A DNA stretch of 64,000 bases, from positions 310,001 through 374,000 of the forward strand of contig CAVPPH010000001.1 of assembly GCA_963707275.1 (NCBI GenBank), in the 5' to 3' direction. The notes under the pieces are model-generated. The model worked only from the letters and a program-made list of their open reading frames with translations. It was not told the origin of the DNA and did not search any database. Every line of letters begins with the position of its first letter. The first letter of the stretch is position 1. The translations under genes were made by a program, and so were the position numbers. This document shows positions 18,366-26,131 of this stretch, piece after piece. The stretch comes from JACKBK01 sp963707275 (GTDB taxonomy: Bacteria; Chloroflexota; Anaerolineae; JAAEKA01).

Positions 18366-19290
18366 AGTCTAGGCGGAAGTCGCATGGCACGCCGGCCAGC
18401 AGCACGAAGTCGGCTTCCTTGAGCGCCTCGCGCCGTTTGTGGCGCATCTGCAACGGGTGGTCACGGCCCAGTAGCCCGCGTGCCATGCCTGACAGGTAGA
18501 CCGGCGCGCCAATGGCATTCAGAGCGGCGACCATCGCGTCGATCTCGTCGGGTACCAGCGTAGCCTGGCTGCCCACCAGGATTACCGGTCGTTGCGCCTG
18601 GCGCAGCCGCTCGCCGGCTTTCTGCACTTTCACCGGGTCGGGGATCTGGGGCGAAACCCGAATAGCAGGCCCAGCGCCGCGCAGGTTGGCATCGGCGAAC
18701 AGCCGGTCGACGTGGCGGCGCAGGTACCAGTTGACCGCTTTCTGGCGCAGCGATTTCCCCTGGCGGGCCGCGCCGTACATCTCGCGCACCATGGCCTCGT
18801 CGTAGAGCAGATCGACCGGCGTCTCCACGAAGACGGGACCGGGCGCGCCGCTCTGCGCCTGGCGGAAGGCCTCTTCCAGCGCCGGAACCAGATCCTTGAC
18901 GCGGCGCACGGCGACCGACCACTTGACGACTGATGTAAAGAGCGACATCTGGTCGATGTCCTGCAGCGCGCCGCGACCCTTGAGCGCGGTGGGCGCCGCG
19001 CCGCCGATCAGGACGACCGGTGACTGGGCCATCTGCGCGTTCTTGACGGCCGTCAGTGTGTTGGTGACGCCGGGGCCGGCCGTGACCGCCGCGACGCCGG
19101 GTCGTCCGGTCAGCCGCGCGGTCGCGTCCGCGGCGAAGACAGCGGTGGCTTCGTGGCGCGTGTCCACAACCTGGATGCCCTGAGCTTTGGCCGCCACCAG
19201 AATGGGTGAGATGTGCCCGCCGACCAGAGTAAAGAGACGTTCGACGCCCTGGGCTTGCAGGACGCTGGCTACAAGTTCGCCGCCGTTCAT
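18079..19290 (-). CDS. TPP-dependent enzyme, N-terminal segment (ILVBL/HACL-like)
   Basis: The start NGGELVASVLQAQGVERLF, the phrase LVGGHISPILVAA, and the catalytic glutamate in DTRHEATAVFAADA are those of the acetolactate synthase superfamily. The GGHISPI form recalls the ILVBL/2-hydroxyacyl-CoA lyase branch more than true IlvB. No small regulatory subunit gene is adjacent, which also argues against branched-chain amino acid synthesis. The ATG at 19290 is chosen because GAGGA lies 4 bases upstream; the frame is open ten codons further. Conserved sequence ends at about 18167, where the reading passes to the frame ending at 17565. Confidence 0.85.
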   Translation of the reverse strand: MNGGELVASVLQAQGVERLFTLVGGHISPILVAAKAQGIQVVDTRHEATAVFAADATARLTGRPGVAAVTAGPGVTNTLTAVKNAQMAQSPVVLIGGAAPTALKGRGALQDIDQMSLFTSVVKWSVAVRRVKDLVPALEEAFRQAQSGAPGPVFVETPVDLLYDEAMVREMYGAARQGKSLRQKAVNWYLRRHVDRLFADANLRGAGPAIRVSPQIPDPVKVQKAGERLRQAQRPVILVGSQATLVPDEIDAMVAALNAIGAPVYLSGMARGLLGRDHPLQMRHKRREALKEADFVLLAGVPCDFRLDYGNHIRGSAAYVSANRSRDDLNKNRKPDIGALGDPGLFLRQLALQRTEPARWAGWLEQLRSRDNLRNARDRRAGPPADRPRQSAALVQRTGQADH

Positions 19291-19397
19291 GGGGTCCTCG
19301 ATTGCAATGGTTGGTGCCACTTCATATCGTGCAGAGTGGACAGTTATGTCTGAGCCAGTTTTCCGTGCGAGCGCCTTGAAGTGTCATTTCGATGGCG

Positions 19398-19426
19398 TTG
19401 ACTGCGCTATGGAACGCTGATATAAT
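19398..19426 (+). promoter_or_regulatory. Sigma-70-type promoter for the GyrI-like gene
   Basis: TTGACT (19398-19403) and TATAAT (19421-19426) are spaced by 17 bases. The predicted transcript has a leader of about 160 bases before the gene at 19592. That leader holds a 38-codon ORF starting at 19441 which I cannot support as a gene. Confidence 0.65.
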
Positions 19427-19591
19427 CCAATCACTCGCGATGAAACCGATGCAGTTAACGTGTGTGGCATTCTATCATGGAAGCCAGGCGGCAGACAACC
19501 CGATGAACACCAACAGCCGCAAGTCGAGAGAATATCACACCCGCTATCGAAGTTGATGCCTGCCACCAAGAACTGAGGAGGAGTGAAGACA

Positions 19592-20050
19592 ATGACATAT
19601 CAATTCGAACTGCGCGAACGGCAGTCCCAAGCGACTCTAGTTGTTCGTACCCGCTCTTCGGTGCAGGACTTGCCGCAAGTGCTGGGGCCAGCGTGGGCCG
19701 CTATTCTGCAATACGCGGGCCGGGCGGGTCACCAGCCATCTGGCGCGCCGTTTGTGGCCTATCACAACATGGACATGCAGGATCTGGATATCGAAGTCGG
19801 CTTCCCTTTTGCGCAGCAACTCGATGGAGAAGGCGAGGTTCTTGCCGGCGAGATTCCCGCCGGCAAGGCGGCGGGATGCCTTCATGTCGGTCCCTACGAT
19901 CAGTTGCCGGCCACGTACGCGGCCCTCATGCAGTGGATGGAGGCCAACGGCTACAGGCCTGCCGGCGTGGCGTACGAGTCCTACCTGAACGATCCGCACA
20001 ACACACCGCCAGAGGAGCTACAGACCGACATAATGTTTCCGCTCTTGTAG
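19592..20050 (+). CDS. GyrI-like small-molecule-binding domain protein
   Basis: The 152-residue protein has the effector-binding fold of GyrI and of the C-termini of AraC/BltR-type regulators. Recognisable stretches are PSGAPFVAYHNMD, DLDIEVGFPFAQQL, the LPAGK-like EIPAGKAAGCLHVGPYDQL, and YESYLNDP near the end. It has no DNA-binding domain, so it is a stand-alone ligand binder that may sequester or hydrolyse small molecules. The ATG at 19592 is favoured because GAGGAGG lies 8 bases upstream; a GTG at 19583 overlaps that ribosome site. Confidence 0.85.
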   Translation: MTYQFELRERQSQATLVVRTRSSVQDLPQVLGPAWAAILQYAGRAGHQPSGAPFVAYHNMDMQDLDIEVGFPFAQQLDGEGEVLAGEIPAGKAAGCLHVGPYDQLPATYAALMQWMEANGYRPAGVAYESYLNDPHNTPPEELQTDIMFPLL

Positions 20051-20223
20051 TTGAATGCGCTGCGAAGTCGCTGTTTGTCAAGCAGTTCGTCCGCTATCGC
20101 AGGGCGTAGCTCAACTCACGGTTGGGCAGCAAAGTTGTCTTTGGATTGGGGCATCCGGGGCAAACCCGGGCAAGTGAACTCAGGCGGTACATTTTGTCGC
20201 TTTTTGCATTCTGGTGTGTGATC

Positions 20224-20236
20224 TATAATTGATCTA
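20224..20236 (+). promoter_or_regulatory. Leaderless-type promoter of first LuxR gene
   Basis: TATAAT at 20224-20229 ends 6 bases before the ATG, so transcription should begin at or next to the start codon. The preceding GGTGTGTGAT and the spacing are repeated at the second LuxR gene (29668-29680). No good -35 hexamer is present, so activation may be needed. Confidence 0.55.
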
Positions 20237-20808
20237 TGTCAACGCCAATCTTAGCCACAAAACTGTATATCCCACCGCCTCGCTACAAAACCGTCCTCCG
20301 TCCCTGCCTGATCGAGCGGCTGAACGAGGGTCTCTCTGCGGGCCGCAAACTGACACTTATCTCTGCCCCCGCGGGGTTTGGGAAAACCACGTTGGTCAGC
20401 GAATGGGTTGCAGGTTGTGGGCGACCTACTGCCTGGCTGTCGTTGGACGAAGGGGATAACGACTCCACACGCTTTCTGAGTTATCTCATCACGGCTTTGC
20501 AGACGCTTGCCCTGAACCAGGGAGAAGGGATTGCGCCGACGGTTGGCGCAGGCCTATTGGCTGCGCTCCAATCTCCTCAGCCGCCATCCATCGAATTGAT
20601 TCTGACGACCCTGCTCAACGAAATCGCCGCCATCTCCGGCAATTTCGTCCTCGTCCTGGATGACTACCACACGATTGTTTCCAAATCGGTTGACCAGATG
20701 CCCTCACCTTTCTGCTCGAGCACCTGCCGCCACAGATGCACCTGGTCATTGCCACCCGCGAGGACCCGTCCCTGTCGCTGGCCCGTTTGCGCGCCCGCGG
20801 CCAGTTGA
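20236..20808 (+). CDS. MalT-like LuxR-family regulator 1, N-terminal segment
   Basis: The frame encodes the start of a large ATP-binding regulator: STPILATKLYIPPPRYKTVL, the Walker A motif SAPAGFGKTTLV and the Walker B FVLVLDDYHT. Comparison with the intact paralogue at 29680 places the frame change at about 20697. There, GTTGAC is followed by 14 bases before CTCACC in a region where the paralogue has 12, a net gain of 2. The tail of this frame beyond 20697 is therefore spurious. A leaderless promoter precedes the start. Confidence 0.82.
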   Translation: MSTPILATKLYIPPPRYKTVLRPCLIERLNEGLSAGRKLTLISAPAGFGKTTLVSEWVAGCGRPTAWLSLDEGDNDSTRFLSYLITALQTLALNQGEGIAPTVGAGLLAALQSPQPPSIELILTTLLNEIAAISGNFVLVLDDYHTIVSKSVDQMPSPFCSSTCRHRCTWSLPPARTRPCRWPVCAPAAS

Positions 20809-22937
20809 CCGAACTGCGCGCCGCTGACTTGCGTTTCACCCCCTCCGAAGCCGCCGACTTCCTCAACCAGGTGATGGGGCTCAACCTATCGGCAGAAGAG
20901 ATCGCCGCGCTAGAAACCCGAACCGAAGGCTGGATTGCCGGCCTGCAATTGGCCGCGATCTCCATGCGAGGACATCCAGACACTACCAGTTTCATCCAAT
21001 CTTTCACCGGCAGCCATCATTTCGTGCTGGACTATCTGGTTGAAGAAGTTCTGGGGCAGCAATCCGAAAGCGTCCAGACTTTCTTGTTGCGCACCTCGAT
21101 CCTCGACCGCATGTGCGGCTCCCTTTGCGCTGCCGTTCTACTCGACTCCTCTACTGCCGGGCAGAGAACCCTGGAATATCTCGAACATGCCAACCTGTTT
21201 ATCGTCCCCCTGGACGACGAGCGGCGTTGGTACCGCTATCACCATCTTTTTGCCGAATTGCTGCGGCAGCGGTTGCAGCAATTCGGCAACGTTGCTGAAT
21301 ATCACATCCGTGCCAGCGAATGGTTTGAAAACAATGACCTGATGCTTGAGGCTTTTCACCATGCGGCGGCGGCTGATGACGTCAAGCGCGCCGTACGCCT
21401 GATGGAAAGCAAGGAGATGCCGCTGCACCTTCCTGGCGCGGCAACGGCGATACTGAAGTGGCTGGAGTCGCTGCCAATGACTGTGCTAAACGACCAGCCA
21501 GCGTTGTGGTGGAAGCAGGCTGCGCTGTTGCTGACCAGCGGCCAAACAACAGGCGTGGAGGCAAAGCTCCAGGCGACTGAAGCGGCTTTAGCCTTCGCAG
21601 CCGTGCCAGACGCCGAGCCTGTCCCGAGCGCTGTCGAGGGGCTGGACGACCATACGCGCAACCTGATCGGGAAAATCGCCGTCGCCCGAGCTAACCTGGC
21701 GCTCACACAGCACCAGGCTGAAACCATCCTTCTGCAAGCGCGCCGTGCCCTTGAGTATCTGCATCCCAATAACCTGGCTTATCGTTCTGAGGCTATCCGA
21801 GCGATGGCGTATGCCTATTATCTGCAGGGAAATCGAGTCGCGGCTGGCCGAGCTTATGCTGAAGCTTTATCGCTTGCCCAGGCGTCCGGGCATCTGATCA
21901 ACACCATCTTAGCTACAACCGGTCTTGGCCAGATTCAGCAATTGGAAAACCAGCTTCACCAGGCGGCTGAGACCTACCAGCGTGTTCTGCAACTGGTTGA
22001 TGACTATTCGCCTTCGAATGCCGGTGTAGTCTATTTTGGACTGGCTCGGATCTGCTACGAGTGGAACGATTTGGAGGCCGCTGAACAGCACGGAGAGCAG
22101 ACCTTGCGGCTGGCGCAGCACTATGATCAATTTGTTAACCGGTATATTTTGTGTGAGGTGTTCCTGGCCCGTCTGCAACTGGTGCGGGGTGACGTGAACG
22201 GCGCGCTGGCGCTACTCGCTCAGGCTGAACAATCCGCGCGCAAACATGACTTTTCGCATCGAATGCCTGATATCGTTGCCGTACAGGTGCTGGCGTTGCT
22301 GCGCCGGGGCGATCTGGCGGAGGCCGCGCGTCTGGCTGAGATGTACGCCCTCCCCATGTGCCAGGCCAGGGTGCGCCTGGCGCAGGGAGACCCGTCCTCT
22401 GCCCTGGCGGTGTTGGGCCCGTATCGCCAGCAGGTGGAAGCCAAGGGCTGGCAGGATGAACGGCTGAAGGTCCTGGTTCTACAGGCGGCCGCGCTGCGTG
22501 CGCATGGCGAAAAAGACAAGGCTGTACGACTGATGGGTGAGGCGCTGGCGCTGGCCGAACCGGGCGGCTTCATCCGTCTCTTTGTGGACGAGGGGCTGCC
22601 GATAGCCAGACTACTGTCCGAAGTAGCTACGCATGGGACGATGCCGGACTATGTCGGCAAGTTGCTGGCAACATTTGACGCTGAGAAGCGAAAAAACGAA
22701 GGCAGATCAGTTCTGCCCCCTTGCTCACCTGCCCAGCCCCTGATCGAGCCATTGAGCCCACGCGAGTTAGAAATACTGAAGCTGATTGCCCAGGGACTCT
22801 CGAACCGAGAGATCAGCGGTCGGCTTTTCCTCGCCCTTGACACGGTCAAAGGGCACAACCGCAGAATCTTCGACAAACTGCAAGTGCAACGTCGCACTGA
22901 AGCCATTGCCCGCGCCCGCGAGCTGAGTTTGTTGTAA
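20736..22937 (+). CDS. MalT-like LuxR-family regulator 1, C-terminal segment
   Basis: This frame carries the rest of the regulator: the end of the NTPase domain (EDPSLSLARLRARGQLTEL), a long helical repeat region like the TPR-type sensor of MalT, and a C-terminal LuxR helix-turn-helix starting LSPRELEILKLIAQGLSNRE and ending DKLQVQRRTEAIARA. With the N-terminal segment it totals about 900 residues. Such proteins are inducer-dependent transcription activators. The gene is followed by a conserved cis element and the DUF4386/DUF6326 genes, which are its likely targets. Confidence 0.88.
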   Translation: MHLVIATREDPSLSLARLRARGQLTELRAADLRFTPSEAADFLNQVMGLNLSAEEIAALETRTEGWIAGLQLAAISMRGHPDTTSFIQSFTGSHHFVLDYLVEEVLGQQSESVQTFLLRTSILDRMCGSLCAAVLLDSSTAGQRTLEYLEHANLFIVPLDDERRWYRYHHLFAELLRQRLQQFGNVAEYHIRASEWFENNDLMLEAFHHAAAADDVKRAVRLMESKEMPLHLPGAATAILKWLESLPMTVLNDQPALWWKQAALLLTSGQTTGVEAKLQATEAALAFAAVPDAEPVPSAVEGLDDHTRNLIGKIAVARANLALTQHQAETILLQARRALEYLHPNNLAYRSEAIRAMAYAYYLQGNRVAAGRAYAEALSLAQASGHLINTILATTGLGQIQQLENQLHQAAETYQRVLQLVDDYSPSNAGVVYFGLARICYEWNDLEAAEQHGEQTLRLAQHYDQFVNRYILCEVFLARLQLVRGDVNGALALLAQAEQSARKHDFSHRMPDIVAVQVLALLRRGDLAEAARLAEMYALPMCQARVRLAQGDPSSALAVLGPYRQQVEAKGWQDERLKVLVLQAAALRAHGEKDKAVRLMGEALALAEPGGFIRLFVDEGLPIARLLSEVATHGTMPDYVGKLLATFDAEKRKNEGRSVLPPCSPAQPLIEPLSPRELEILKLIAQGLSNREISGRLFLALDTVKGHNRRIFDKLQVQRRTEAIARARELSLL

Positions 22938-22987
22938 CTGCAACTGTTCGTATTCCTCAATACCCTCCCCCTTCAACAATTCTAATA

Positions 22988-23045
22988 CAACACCTCCAGC
23001 CAACACCAAAGTGTCTATACAGGGACACCGGGGTGTTGGTATATT
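22988..23045 (+). promoter_or_regulatory. Conserved regulatory element, copy 1
   Basis: ACACCAAAGTGTCTATACAG (23003-23022) sits 17 bases upstream of a -10-like TATATT (23040-23045). The same element with one change lies at 32390-32409 behind the second LuxR gene. The position over the -35 region suits an activator site. Confidence 0.5.
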
Positions 23046-23104
23046 TATTATGCATTGAGCAAGCGGTTCAGACGGTCAATATCGGTTACAACAGGAACAA
23101 GGTA

Positions 23105-23401
23105 ATGCCAAACACTCCTGACCCAACAACTGATCCAAGTCACTCAGTGGTCTATCAGATCAGGCTCAAGGGCCATTTGGGGTCGCAATGGACGGACTGG
23201 TTTGACGGCTTGTCCATCACGCTGGAAGAAGACGGCGACACGCTGTTAACCGGCCCGGTGATCGATCAGGCCGCGCTGCATGGCTTGCTCAAAAAAGTAC
23301 GTGATTTGGGTTTGCCTTTGGTCTCGGTCTGTCCTCTCGAACCCGGATCTCCGACTACGCTCGGGACGGGCCAGGCAGATGTGACAGATGTCAAATCATG
23401 A
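23105..23401 (+). CDS. Small conserved protein of unknown function
   Basis: The product has 98 residues, and the middle reads YQIRLKGHLGSQWTDWFDGL and ITLEEDGDTLLTGPVIDQ. I do not recognise a named family, but the sequence has the look of a compact beta-alpha protein, and proteins of this kind often accompany DUF4386 genes. There is no signal peptide. It is the first gene after the LuxR regulator and its conserved promoter-like element. The start at 23105 follows AAGG, a weak ribosome site. Confidence 0.6.
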   Translation: MPNTPDPTTDPSHSVVYQIRLKGHLGSQWTDWFDGLSITLEEDGDTLLTGPVIDQAALHGLLKKVRDLGLPLVSVCPLEPGSPTTLGTGQADVTDVKS

Positions 23402-23413
23402 ACAGGCGTAGAC

Positions 23414-23441
23414 GACTTGTTTGCGCCAACATCAACCACAA
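23414..23441 (+). promoter_or_regulatory. Conserved leader segment, copy 1
   Basis: CTTGTTTGCGCCAA followed by ATCAA and CACAA precedes the DUF4386 gene. Nearly the same bases stand before the DUF6326 gene at 32506-32532. The role is unknown; it may be part of a shared regulatory or translation-enhancing leader. Confidence 0.4.
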
Positions 23442-23455
23442 GAAGGAGATACAAA

Positions 23456-24241
23456 ATGACTTCAACTCGCAAGGTAGCCGTAATTACAGGCGTGATGTTC
23501 ATCATTGCGACCGCCGCAGCTCTCGTGGCTGGCGCGCTCACACCTGGTCTGGATGGTCCGGACTACCTCGTATGGTTCTCGGCAAACACGAACCAGATGG
23601 CCGCTGGAGCGCTGCTCTATCTCATCGGATACTTCGCATGTGCCGGCATAGCCATCGTGATGTATCCGGTCTTGAAGCAGTGGAATTCGGGTCTGGCCCT
23701 TGGATCTGTTGTCTTCAGGACTATTGAGGCGGCCTTTTACATGGTCGGTCTCGTGTGCCTGCTGTCCCTGCGGACACTCGGCCAGCAGTTCATAACAGCT
23801 GGCGCTGCTGATCGTGCCTCGCTTCAGGCTATTGGCGATTCGTTGGTGAGCGTTCACGACCACGCCGGCCTGGTGGCGGTGTTTGCCTTCTGCCTGGGCG
23901 CGTTTATGTACTACACCCTGTTCTTCCAATCACGGCTCATTCCCCGATGGCTGTCGGGCTTCGGCATCGTCGCGATCAGCCTGATGATGGCGGCTTGCGT
24001 GTTGGCCTTGTTCAGCGGTAACCGTATTACCAGCTACATCCCCCTGGCGTTTCCCATTTTTCTGCAGGAAATGGTTCTGGCTGTTTGGCTGATCGTCAAA
24101 GGATTCAACCCGTCTCGTAAGCACTTCCAAGCCTGGGAAGACGGTAACGAACGAGATGTTGAGCGCGGCTTAGGACGCGTCTACAAATTACCTTCTTGTG
24201 TTGGCTCGGTCAGGAGACCGGCCAAAGCGGTAACTAATTGA
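23456..24241 (+). CDS. DUF4386 multi-pass membrane protein
   Basis: The protein has about seven membrane helices and matches DUF4386, with the start STRKVAVITGVMFIIATAA and late motifs FFQSRLIPRWLSGFGI and EMVLAVWLIVKGFNP, close to the second copy at 33730. The function of the family is unknown. The ATG at 23456 follows AAGAAGGAGA. The last 23 or so residues are not family sequence: they translate the inverted-repeat element at 24173-24252, which also supplies the stop codon. The natural end was probably near 24170. Confidence 0.85.
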   Translation: MTSTRKVAVITGVMFIIATAAALVAGALTPGLDGPDYLVWFSANTNQMAAGALLYLIGYFACAGIAIVMYPVLKQWNSGLALGSVVFRTIEAAFYMVGLVCLLSLRTLGQQFITAGAADRASLQAIGDSLVSVHDHAGLVAVFAFCLGAFMYYTLFFQSRLIPRWLSGFGIVAISLMMAACVLALFSGNRITSYIPLAFPIFLQEMVLAVWLIVKGFNPSRKHFQAWEDGNERDVERGLGRVYKLPSCVGSVRRPAKAVTN

Positions 24242-24252
24242 TAGACGCGTCC
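24173..24252. repeat. Short inverted-repeat element (GGACGCGTCTA family), copy B
   Basis: An 80-base element with perfect 11-base ends, GGACGCGTCTA and TAGACGCGTCC, is flanked on both sides by TTA, a possible target duplication. The centre holds GGCTCGGTCAGGAGACCGGCC. It has no coding capacity and is MITE-like in form. Confidence 0.7.
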
Positions 24253-24286
24253 TTAGACAGGGATCAAGAGGTTTCAGGAGAATAAA

Positions 24287-24721
24287 ATGAATACAATCAA
24301 GAAGACCACCGAAATGGAAGATGTGAGGATACCTGTAAAGATGAAGCTTTCAGCTTTATGGGCAGCGCTGATGTTGCTGTACATATATGCTGATCATTTT
24401 TCATTATTTAGGCCGGGCAGATAGAGGAAATGATCTCAGGACGAATAGGTCCTTTTCCTGTGACTCAAGGTTCGTTGTTGGCATTCTCAATACTGATGAT
24501 GATCCCTGCCGTCATGGTTTTCCTATCCCTGGCACTGAAGCCCACGGTAAGTCGCTGGGCGAACATCATCCTGGGTGTGCTGTATACTGTTTGTCAATAT
24601 CAGTAACTTGATTGGCGAGACCTGGGCTTACTACATGTTCTTTGGTGTTGTAGAAATCGTGCTGACTTTCCTGATTGTCTGGTACGCATGGAAGTGGCGC
24701 AACCCTGAAGGGAAGGAATAA
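24287..24721 (+). pseudogene. DUF6326-like small membrane protein with two frameshifts
   Basis: Read through two corrections, this gives a protein of about 144 residues very like the intact copy at 32547. It starts MNTIKKTTEMEDVRIPVKMK, has four membrane helices and ends WYAWKWRNPEGKE. One base seems missing near 24413, where LFRPG must pass into QIEEMISG. One surplus T lies in the run at 24591, where removing it restores YTVVNISNLIG. Because the protein sequence is otherwise well kept, sequencing error is as likely as real inactivation. Confidence 0.65.
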
Positions 24722-24785
24722 GCCACAGTGCTGTATACCGCAATTCCGCAGGCGCGGAGTAGATGTGGTGCAAAGGAGTAGTCCC

Positions 24786-25568
24786 GTGGAAAAACCAATC
24801 ATCCTGGCTCGAAACATACACAAGACCTTCCGCAACGGCAAGATCGAGGTGCATGCTCTGCGCGGCGTGGATCTGTCTATCGCCTCTGGCGAGATGGTGG
24901 CCGTGATGGGGCCATCGGGGTGCGGCAAGACGACATTGATCAACTGCCTCTCCGGCCTGGACAGCTTCGATGTGGGAGAGGTGGAAATCGAAGGCACCTC
25001 CCTGCGGGCGATGAGCGACCGGGCGCGCACCAGCTATCGGGCCCGACGCATGGGCTTCGTGTTCCAAACCTTCAACCTGCTCCCCGTCATCACGGCGGTG
25101 GAGAACGTCGAGCTTCCCCTCTTGCTCAGCCGCGTCCGCCCGCGGGAGGCCCGGCAGCGTGCTTTGCGTGGCCTGGCCCAAGTGGGCCTGGCCGATCGAG
25201 CGGAGCATCGCCCGGCGGAACTCTCCGGCGGCGAGCGCCAACGGGTTACCATTGCGCGGGCGCTGGCCAGCCAACCCGCGATCATCTGGGCCGACGAGCC
25301 CACCGGCAATCTGGACACCAGGGCGGCCACGGATGTGCTCACGCTCATGCGCGACTTGAACCGGGAACAAGGTCAGACCTTCGTGATCGTCACCCATGAT
25401 CCCAATATCGGCGACCTGTGCGACCGCGTCATTCGCATGCAGGATGGAGAGATCGTGACAGATGTGTGCGCTGAGGCGCTCTCAATAGGCTTCGCTGAAG
25501 GTGGTCAGCGCTTTGAGATAGCTGATTCTCGCACCGGGAGGTCCGTCGCCGCGGCGGCAGGGGAATAG
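24786..25568 (+). CDS. ABC transporter ATP-binding protein (MacB/LolD type)
   Basis: The 260-residue ATPase has Walker A GPSGCGKTTLINCLSG, the Q-loop at FVFQTFNLLPVITA, the signature LSGGERQRVTIARAL and Walker B IIWADEPTGNLD. The FQTFNLLP and NLDTRAATDVL forms place it with the MacB/LolD/FtsE-like group that partners FtsX-type permeases. The GTG at 24786 follows AAAGGAG. The permease gene begins 8 bases after its stop. The C-terminal 40 residues beyond the core are variable. Confidence 0.92.
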   Translation: MEKPIILARNIHKTFRNGKIEVHALRGVDLSIASGEMVAVMGPSGCGKTTLINCLSGLDSFDVGEVEIEGTSLRAMSDRARTSYRARRMGFVFQTFNLLPVITAVENVELPLLLSRVRPREARQRALRGLAQVGLADRAEHRPAELSGGERQRVTIARALASQPAIIWADEPTGNLDTRAATDVLTLMRDLNREQGQTFVIVTHDPNIGDLCDRVIRMQDGEIVTDVCAEALSIGFAEGGQRFEIADSRTGRSVAAAAGE

Positions 25569-25576
25569 GGGCATCT

Positions 25577-26131
25577 ATGACTACTCAACTTGGATTCGGC
25601 ACGGCCCGAACATGGGCCATCCTACTCATTGCCGCTGTGGCGCTGGTCCTGCTCTTTCTGGTAGTGATGGGGCTGCGAAACCGCACCATTGCCAAACTGG
25701 GTGTGCGCAACATTCCTCGGCGACGGTCCCAGTCAGCCCTCATCATCCTGGGGCTGACGTTGAGCACCATCATCATCGTCAGCGCGCTGAGCATCGGCGA
25801 CACACTCAGCTACTCGGTGCGCCGCCACGCCATCAACGCTTACGGCACCATCGATCAGGTGATCTCGCCGCCCTTGCTCTCAACGCTGGCCGGACTCGCC
25901 ACGGATGCCGCCGAGGGGGATAATCCAACCGACGCCCTGGCCGGCTCCGAGCTGTCCGGCTTGCTGGAGGGGGACCTGGCTCAGTATCCTGGGATTGCTC
26001 CAGAAGGGACTGCCGGGCATCAGCGAAGAGCGCTACGCCCAACTTCGGGATCAGGCTCAAGCGGATCCGGCCACCGCCGCCTTGGTGGACGGGCTGGCTC
26101 CCTCCATCGCCTTCCCGACCATTATCCGTGA
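25577..26131 (+). CDS. FtsX-family ABC permease, N-terminal segment
   Basis: The frame begins MTTQLGFGTARTWAILLIAA with the first membrane helix and a typical VRNIPRRRSQSALIILGLTL stretch of FtsX/MacB permeases. Family sequence ends near 25985, after LLEGDLAQ, and resumes in the frame that reads LLQKGLPGISEERYAQLRDQ. The remainder of this ORF is out of frame. Confidence 0.75.
   Translation: MTTQLGFGTARTWAILLIAAVALVLLFLVVMGLRNRTIAKLGVRNIPRRRSQSALIILGLTLSTIIIVSALSIGDTLSYSVRRHAINAYGTIDQVISPPLLSTLAGLATDAAEGDNPTDALAGSELSGLLEGDLAQYPGIAPEGTAGHQRRALRPTSGSGSSGSGHRRLGGRAGSLHRLPDHYP

Noticed and set aside
19441..19557. 38-codon ORF in the leader of the GyrI-like gene
   Set aside because: No ribosome site, no recognisable similarity, and unremarkable composition.
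20097..20180. tRNA-like start (GGGCGTAGCTCA) followed by a CCGGG..CCCGG stem
   Set aside because: No matching acceptor stem, anticodon arm or T-arm consensus can be drawn; the D-stem has mismatches.
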